A stretch of 64,000 nucleotides of DNA, from assembly GCA_945910005.1 (NCBI GenBank), contig OX246748.1, forward strand, positions 16,161,368 to 16,225,367, in the 5' to 3' direction. Each line of letters starts with the position of its first letter. Position 1 is the first letter of the stretch. Source of the stretch: Isoperla grammatica (taxonomy: Eukaryota > Arthropoda > Insecta > Plecoptera > Perlodidae). The translations under genes were made by a program, and so were the position numbers. The notes beneath the pieces are model-generated. The model saw only the letters and a list, made by a program, of their open reading frames with translations, made no database searches and was not told the origin of the DNA. Of the stretch, positions 60,436-64,000 are shown one piece after another.

Positions 60436-60860
60436 ATGGCTCGTTGGTCCAGTGGTTAGCATCCCTGCTTCCAATGCATAAGGTACCGGGTTCAAATCCC
60501 GGTTCAGGCAGAAGTTTTTTAACTTCTATTAAGGATTCATTCCATTACTTCTTGTTTTAGCTTAGGAATCAGTAAACGGTGACTTTGAAGCCGTCCTAGC
60601 AACGAAGCACTCAATAAATTTAAAGTTGTTCTGAATTGGCCTTGTTGATTCTGACATTGTCTGCAGGTGTTCGCGCTGTCCAATCAGTCTGATTCATATG
60701 TTTCGTATTTGAAATATCGATCTTTGATTGGTTATCGCTAACTCGTCGATGGTGTTTGGAGACTACAAGGTTGGTTAAGTCGCTTTAAATTAAGGTCCAC
60801 CACTGAAAATCAGTTTCGTTACTGAGTGGGTGGACTCTAAATGTGAATTTTTGTATTTAT
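60436..60860 (+). mobile_element. SINE family 1, most complete copy
   Basis: A tRNA-like head (60436-60510) has a very good A box (tggtccagtggttagcat) and B box (gggttcaaatcccgg). A linker and then the body shared by five loci follow, ending actgagtgggtggactctaa and atgtgaattttt. About 425 bp in total. The head's acceptor stem pairs poorly (about 3-4 of 7), so it is a Pol III promoter relic, not a tRNA gene. The anticodon loop position would read CCA (Trp-like) or, shifted by one, TCC (Gly-like). Confidence 0.8.
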
Positions 60861-61335
60861 TTATTCTCCAGCCAAACTTGCGTCGTGTCAGATCTCTTGG
60901 ATAGTTTAACGTATACAACATGGATATCTAGATGAGATTATACATGCAAGTATACAAAATATTTGTCCAACGCTGAAACTGCAGTTGTTCCGTAGTTTGG
61001 CACAAAACACCGCCAATATGTAACATACTTTTGACAACACTTTGTGCTCATAAAGCAGCTGGTGGCCAATGCCAGCTAACCTAATTTCTAACTTTGTACT
61101 AGTGATCTAGTTGCCTTCGGGATTGTTGACAACTTTGACCGCAACGTTTGTTGTGTACAGAGAATTGTAGGGAGACACTTGAGTTGTTTATAAATTACAT
61201 TTGGTAAGCATTCCTACTCGGGTCAGCCCGACAGTTTTTTAATGAAGATTTGCACTCGATTATTACTAAAAAGACAGGGCATTTGCTATAAATGGTAGTT
61301 GTGTTATTAATTTATTTTTTATTTATTGCAAAGGT

Positions 61336-61337
<2 letters not shown>
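60861..61337. other. Non-coding
   Basis: Nothing recognised. Confidence 0.5.
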
Positions 61338-61406
<69 letters not shown>

Positions 61407-61407
61407 T
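61338..61407. repeat. (ATT)n tract, 3' side of Dong-like copy 2
   Basis: About 23 units, ending where the retrotransposon 3' UTR begins. Confidence 0.95.
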
Positions 61408-61689
61408 TATTGTTGCAATACATACAAACTCGGTCAAAACCGGCACAAACATGTTGTACGGACACAAATGTCAAGTATTTCCATGTGTTTACCTTATTAA
61501 AATCTACTTAGAACTACTTAATATATCTTCTTCTTCTTCTTCTTCTTCTTCTTCTTCTTCTTCTTCTTCTTCTTCTTCTTCTTCTTCTTCTTCTTCTGCT
61601 TCTCAAATGCCCAGATTTGGCTATACTACTTAATATATCATTGTCCACATTATTTTTTCCAAACCGAACTGTGGATGCTATGTACGGTC

Positions 61690-61690
<1 letters not shown>
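61408..61690 (-). mobile_element. Dong/R4-like retrotransposon, severely 5'-truncated copy 2
   Basis: Only the last part of the 3' UTR is present, nearly identical to 38765-39148 apart from the TTC tract length (24 versus 56 units) and a few substitutions. It breaks off after tgtacggtcg directly into (ATT)n, so the insert sits inside a trinucleotide repeat. Confidence 0.85.
61526..61597. repeat. (TTC)n microsatellite in copy 2, 24 units
   Basis: 72 bp of uninterrupted TTC at the position homologous to 38888-39055. Confidence 0.95.
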
Positions 61691-61741
<51 letters not shown>

Positions 61742-61747
61742 CATTAT
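61691..61747. repeat. (ATT)n tract, 5' side of Dong-like copy 2
   Basis: About 17 units plus tcattat. With 61338-61407 it would form one continuous tract if the insert were removed. Confidence 0.95.
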
Positions 61748-63340
61748 ATTTATAAAAAAATCAAACCCACCGTCATTTAACAATAACCATAGTAGTTGTT
61801 CGTAAAAAACAGACCTATGACTGAGTTGTAAACGTACTAGCTTAAACTCCACTCCTATTAAACCTCGGACAACTTATCTCCGTATCGCCCAACCAATTAT
61901 CTGTCAGTTATTATAGCTACCGACAACGGCAGCGTCATGTTAATTTACTTGCATGGTTCTGAAATCAGACAAAGCATTTATTGTCCGATATCTGGCTAAC
62001 ACAATTCCAAAGCCCTCAGCAAATCACACACCGCCCCCTTATTGGCTCATCTCCAAGTCTCACGCCAAACAACTCTGTCCGTACCAGCCGACCAATACAA
62101 GACGCTTTATATGAGTATTAAAATGAAGTTATCTTCGGAACATGAGCATTTTAAGTAACGTTATGGGTCATTTCAATGTGTGCTTACGTCATAAACTTGT
62201 ACGTAAATACGTATAAATTAGACACTTGGTGTTGCCAAGAGGTTTGTTTACTACTACAGTCAAGTTAAGGAGTTTAATACAAATGTTGGATTATGTCCAG
62301 GAGAAAGGAGAAGTTAAAAACTAGTCTCTATTATGATCAGTGACTATTTGATACCGAGATAATGTTGATATTAACACGGGGCAAATGAGATAAATATGTG
62401 CACAAATGCAACTATATATTTTCTTAGTTTAGAACAAGTTTGATACGATAACTAGTTTTGGAAATGCAAACACTTAACTTTCATAACATCGTGCTATCCG
62501 TTTGTAATTTTTTTAATGTAAACATCATGAAATACACTTGTTTACTTCAATTTTACAACCATACAAAATAACAGTTATGTTGGATTTTCTTTGAGAAGAT
62601 AATTTCCCAGAAATACCGACAGCACTATGTAAAATGCGTCATTATCTGATATGATGCTACTGCATTTGCTACTCTTAAATAGTCGATAATAGTCGGTAAT
62701 TGTCGGTAGAAGTCGGTAGTAGTCGGTATTAGTCAGTAGTTGTTTAGTCGAAACAACCCTTACGATAAACAAATTCCGGCATCACACTTCAAACCAAACT
62801 ACTTTTATTTTTATTAACAAAACTGAGATTTGTTTCATTGTGTTATGTCATTCAATTTACCAGTGTTATAAAACATTGTAACACTACTCAAATATGAGAA
62901 GACGAACCTATGTAACTACTAGTTACATAGCGAATAGCATAGAACCACACTGTATTAAAACCTTGTTTTTCTTTATCAACTGACCTAGAGCATTTGAAGA
63001 ACACTAATTTCCATTTTAACTCCCGTCTTTTAACTTGTAGTATTTTGTTGAGAGCAAAAATTCGCTCCAGAATCAGTGAAAAGTAGCACAAACTGCACAG
63101 ACTGGCTTAAGTTAATTATTTTATGTTGTTTCTTGTCTGTGTTTACGGCCAATGGAGCTTCCGGGATGTTTGAGTCAGAGTCTTGAAGGCACCGGATTAA
63201 ATATTTAGTAGATCCATCTGATTGCGATGTGACCTAGTTAGTCTACCTGCAGTGGATGGATCCACGGAAGTGATACCGGGTAAATAAACGTGTACAGCTT
63301 TAATGAAGAAACCTCATGAATTTAATGCTGGGTTTCTAGA
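61748..63340. other. Non-coding; small gtcggta-rich run
   Basis: At 62682-62745 the words agtcggta / tagtcggt repeat irregularly every 10-11 bases. Nothing else recognised. Confidence 0.5.
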
Positions 63341-63344
63341 TTAA

Positions 63345-63719
63345 CAGAGAAGTATACCTCTACGTCAAAAACCGCAAAAAAGTTTTCATTTTTAAATTAT
63401 ATCTCAAGAAAGGGCTTCGAAATCGAAAATCTGAATCAACAGCGCACTGTGGTTTGGTAAGCCCTACATAATGAATGCTCTAAGTTGTGTATTACGTTAT
63501 AATCAGTATGGTTTTTATATCTAATTAATTTTAATAGTAATTATCGAATTAATAATCGAAATAACTATACTAATGGTTATAATATTTCATTCAGTCTGTA
63601 GGGCTTATCAAAACACAGTGCGCTGTTGATTAAGATTTTCGATTTTATGTTGCAATCTTGAGATATAATTAGAAACTGAAAATGTTTTGCAGTTTCTGAC
63701 GTAGAGGTACCCTTCGCTC
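63345..63719. mobile_element. Foldback element, about 375 bp, flanked by TTAA
   Basis: Two arms of about 125 bp (left containing tacctctacgtcaaaaaccg and atcaacagcgcactgtgg; right their complements) are inverted repeats with roughly 80-85% match around a 120-base AT-rich centre. TTAA lies outside both ends (63341-63344 and 63720-63723), the target of piggyBac-type elements, but the terminal bases are not a typical piggyBac end. No coding capacity. Confidence 0.7.
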
Positions 63720-64000
63720 TTAATCCATTTGTAATGTTGAGAATTAAGCGTCACCAGTATGTTTAATTTGACGTTATTTACAACCAGGGATGGATTTTTA
63801 TAAAACAAAATATTTTGGGTGGTTTACGTATTAAGGTCATATACACTTTAAATAATCACAGGACGTTATAGCCAACTCCTACTTGGAATTTAATTTTACA
63901 TTTTTTGTCTTGACGTTGGTTGAAACTGTAGCCTCATTTCAATATCTTAAATTATTGCACTTGGTTTTTCCACGTATTGGAATAAATTCTAAAATGAATC
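63720..64000. other. Non-coding flank to the window end
   Basis: Nothing recognised. Confidence 0.5.

Noticed and set aside
60436..60510. Functional tRNA gene
   Set aside because: A and B boxes are good, but the acceptor stem pairs poorly and the sequence continues into a SINE body found elsewhere.

Overview
The window looks like non-coding, repeat-dominated DNA from a large animal genome, most likely an arthropod and plausibly a hemimetabolous insect. It is AT-rich and intron-like or intergenic, with one 200-base assembly gap (1953-2152). There are no prokaryotic gene arrangements. The retrotransposon fragment (R4/Dong-type, with a CCHC knuckle and a restriction-like endonuclease) and the tRNA-derived SINEs resemble families common in insect genomes. 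The exact species cannot be read from the sequence.

The only host coding sequence I can support with some confidence is one exon at the far left edge (55-170, minus strand). It encodes a stretch typical of the C-terminal end of the type-B carboxylesterase/neuroligin fold and is bounded by a good acceptor and donor. The donor region is tandemly duplicated (45 bp). Everything to the right would lie upstream of that exon, so much of the window may be a long upstream intron. One weak 49-nt exon candidate (55070-55118, minus) and one 51-residue ORF (51519-51674, plus) are the only other coding candidates.

Layout. 0.2-0.5 kb: a 77-bp tandem repeat. 0.85-6.3 kb: a palindromic 147-bp MITE, a tRNA-derived SINE and a 448-bp hAT-type MITE. 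7.2-8.2 kb: a composite 40/129-bp minisatellite. 11-26 kb: mostly unremarkable AT-rich DNA with scattered MITEs, SINE pieces and a 31-bp minisatellite (17.9-18.4 kb). 29.6-38.3 kb: a 92-bp minisatellite, a SINE with a MITE nested inside it, a 27-bp minisatellite and a 69-bp triplication. 38.7-40.9 kb: a 5'-truncated Dong/R4-like retrotransposon lying between two (ATT)n tracts, next to the 3' end of a relative. 41-47.4 kb: tRNA-like pairs, a (CACACG)n hexanucleotide array followed by a CpG-rich patch, 44-bp and 62-bp minisatellites and several MITEs. 48-60 kb: further SINEs and MITEs, including a second copy of the 147-bp palindrome in opposite orientation. 61.3-61.75 kb: a second short Dong/R4-like copy, again flanked on both sides by (ATT)n. 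63.3-63.7 kb: a 375-bp foldback element flanked by TTAA.

The dominant processes visible are retrotransposition into trinucleotide microsatellites, spread of short non-autonomous DNA transposons, and local amplification of minisatellites (nine arrays of unit length 27-92 bp plus the composite array at 7.2 kb). Most long open frames in the window are by-products of those arrays. I did not find a convincing new multi-gene system. The best leads are the duplicated splice donor in the neuroligin-like exon and the microsatellite-targeted retrotransposons.
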